Shown here piece after piece: positions 62,938 to 64,000 of a stretch of DNA of 64,000 bases. The DNA is from Breoghania sp. GTDB taxonomy: Bacteria > Pseudomonadota > Alphaproteobacteria > Rhizobiales > Stappiaceae. The stretch is taken from contig NZ_OY771475.1 in assembly GCF_963674635.1 (NCBI RefSeq), positions 1,612,001-1,676,000 on the forward strand, in the 5' to 3' direction. The position numbers were made by a program, and so were the translations under genes. Under the pieces are notes generated by a model. The model was not told the DNA's origin and did not search any database. It was given only the letters and a program-made list of their open reading frames with translations. Position 1 is the first letter of the stretch. Each line of letters starts with the position of its first letter.

Positions 62938-63266
62938 ACACGCCGCAACGTCAGGCATGGCGGGCAAGAACACGCCATGCGGCGGAAATGCTTAGCCGAA
63001 GGGCTAGCTTTCAAATACACATTTTAAGATTGACAAAGCCCCGGGGCGAGGCGCAGAACAGGCCTTGTAGCTGACATTTGCGCACTTGGATTTCCCAAGC
63101 CCCACCCAAGAAAGCTGGGGCCACCGCCTTTTCGCGACTTCCGCGTCCTGCGCAATCGGTTCTCGTCGTTGCCCCCTGGATGGGTACACCCGCGGACGTC
63201 TCCGCTGACCCTGCCGCCCAAATCAGGCCTGCGGGGCCGTACCCCCGTTTGAGATTGCGCGTTGAC
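62938..63266. other. 329-base gap between the AbrB-family gene and the SulP gene
   Basis: No gene recognised. A palindrome GCCCCGGGGC at about 63037-63046 and an AT-rich patch at 63008-63035 are the only features; the SulP promoter may lie near. Confidence 0.4.
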
Positions 63267-64000
63267 ATGCCAAACCGGACGTCATCCCGGCACTCCCTCG
63301 TGCCGAAGCTCATCATCTGTATGCGCGAAGGCTACTCGCTTTCGTCTCTGCGCGCCGACATCATCGCCGGGCTGACGGTTGCCATCGTGGCCTTGCCGCT
63401 GGCCATGGCGCTTGCCATTGCGTCCGGAGCGACGCCCGACAAGGGGCTCATCACGGCGGTCATCGCCGGGTTCCTGATCTCCGCGCTCGGCGGATCGCGC
63501 TTTCAGATTGGCGGCCCGACCGGGGCCTTCGTGGTGGTTGTCTTCAACGTCATCGCGACCCATGGTTATAGCGGGCTTGTCCTGGCAACGCTGATGGCAG
63601 GCCTGATCCTGATTATCGCCGGGCTCGCCCGGCTCGGCTCGCTGGTCAAGTACATTCCCGAAACGGTTGTCACCGGCTTCACCGCCGGGATTGCCGTGAT
63701 CATTTTCACCAGCCAGATCGCCGACATCCTGGGATTGACGCTCGCGCAGCACACCGGGGGCTTTATCGGGACGCTGGAAGATATCCGGGCATCGCTGGGC
63801 ACGGTTTCCACCGCCAGCATCATCGTCTCTTTCGCAGCGCTCACGTTGATCGTTCTGGTTCGGCGCTTCCGTCCCAAGTGGCCCGCCTTTCTCATTGCGG
63901 TGACCATGGCCTCGCTCGTTGCTTGGACCCTCGCGTTGCCGGTTGAGACCATCGGCTCCAAATTCGGTGGCATCACCAGCGCGCTGCCCATGCCGGAGCT
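63267..64000 (+). CDS. SulP-family anion transporter, N-terminal part (runs off right edge)
   Basis: Membrane transporter of the SLC26/SulP family, typically sulfate or bicarbonate. The visible 244 residues start MPNRTSSRHSL and include the family stretch MREGYSLSSLRADIIAGLTV, IVALPLAMALAIASGATPDK, LGGSRFQIGGPTGAFVVVVF, and YIPETVVTGFTAGIAV with ITITSQ-like IIFTSQIADILG. At least five helices are visible. The STAS domain would lie beyond the window. An alternative ATG is at 63321; the first fits the usual 15-20 residue lead. The 3' end is missing because of the edge. Confidence 0.92.
   Translation, partial: MPNRTSSRHSLVPKLIICMREGYSLSSLRADIIAGLTVAIVALPLAMALAIASGATPDKGLITAVIAGFLISALGGSRFQIGGPTGAFVVVVFNVIATHGYSGLVLATLMAGLILIIAGLARLGSLVKYIPETVVTGFTAGIAVIIFTSQIADILGLTLAQHTGGFIGTLEDIRASLGTVSTASIIVSFAALTLIVLVRRFRPKWPAFLIAVTMASLVAWTLALPVETIGSKFGGITSALPMPE

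Noticed and set aside
1..64000. CRISPR arrays, prophage or complete insertion sequences
   Set aside because: No regularly spaced direct repeats, phage structural genes or intact transposases were seen.

Overview
The window is GC-rich, densely coded chromosomal DNA of an alphaproteobacterium, most likely a member of the Hyphomicrobiales (Rhizobiales); the genus cannot be fixed from sequence alone. Pointers are the ~1,610-residue NAD-glutamate dehydrogenase, the metX-metW pair beside a chorismate mutase-hisC-tyrA block, a short-type ArgC, a class II (plant-like) DAHP synthase, the rsmB/heparinase-like/purH series, an SdhAF4 (DUF1674) protein divergent from htpX, and an HWE-type bacteriophytochrome. 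Nothing indicates a plasmid, prophage or CRISPR locus.

Layout. 1-11.9 kb: gltX (cut by the left edge), nadE, a CheY-like protein and class II DAHP synthase on the minus strand; a VIT-family transporter and a small ATPase; a gamma-glutamylcyclotransferase-like protein; a class V aminotransferase; then the minus-strand run rpiA, DUF2059 protein, gor. 12.5-18.4 kb: signal transduction, with a soluble chemoreceptor carrying a PilZ domain, gph, a large bacteriophytochrome hybrid kinase and tRNA-Val(CAC). 18.7-24.4 kb: the most accessory-looking stretch, with two abutting zinc-ribbon membrane proteins, an M15-type lipoprotein, argC-leuD, an IS5-type transposase remnant, an unrecognised 320-residue protein and an AhpD-like protein. 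24.7-31.4 kb: NAD-glutamate dehydrogenase and an atypical pyruvate kinase. 31.6-38 kb: a translationally coupled PepSY/cytochrome b561/membrane-LuxR operon, a divergent MerR/EthD pair with a visible operator, a UMF1-type transporter and a Cache-domain chemoreceptor. 38.2-50.2 kb: housekeeping (purH, heparinase-like, rsmB, htpX, SdhAF4, aminotransferase, ftsK, LolA-like). 50.3-64 kb: argG, opgG, a cupin, gloB, a methyltransferase, metW, metX, chorismate mutase, hisC, tyrA, an AbrB-family protein and a SulP transporter cut by the right edge.

How the genes work together. Amino-acid biosynthesis dominates: DAHP synthase (entry to aromatics), chorismate mutase and TyrA (Phe/Tyr), HisC, ArgC and ArgG, LeuD, MetX/MetW and the DapC-like aminotransferase. 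Redox and thiol metabolism is represented by Gor, GloB, the glutamylcyclotransferase-like and AhpD-like proteins. Sensory output runs through two chemoreceptors, one with intact c-di-GMP-binding residues, and a phytochrome with its own receiver domain.

No wholly new multi-gene system such as a defence island is apparent. The best leads are the PepSY/b561/membrane-LuxR operon, the PilZ-containing chemoreceptor, the zinc-ribbon pair beyond the tRNA, the MerR operator and two paired-palindrome repeats. Starts were chosen by ribosome binding site and family N-terminus; all family calls come from reading motifs, not from a search.
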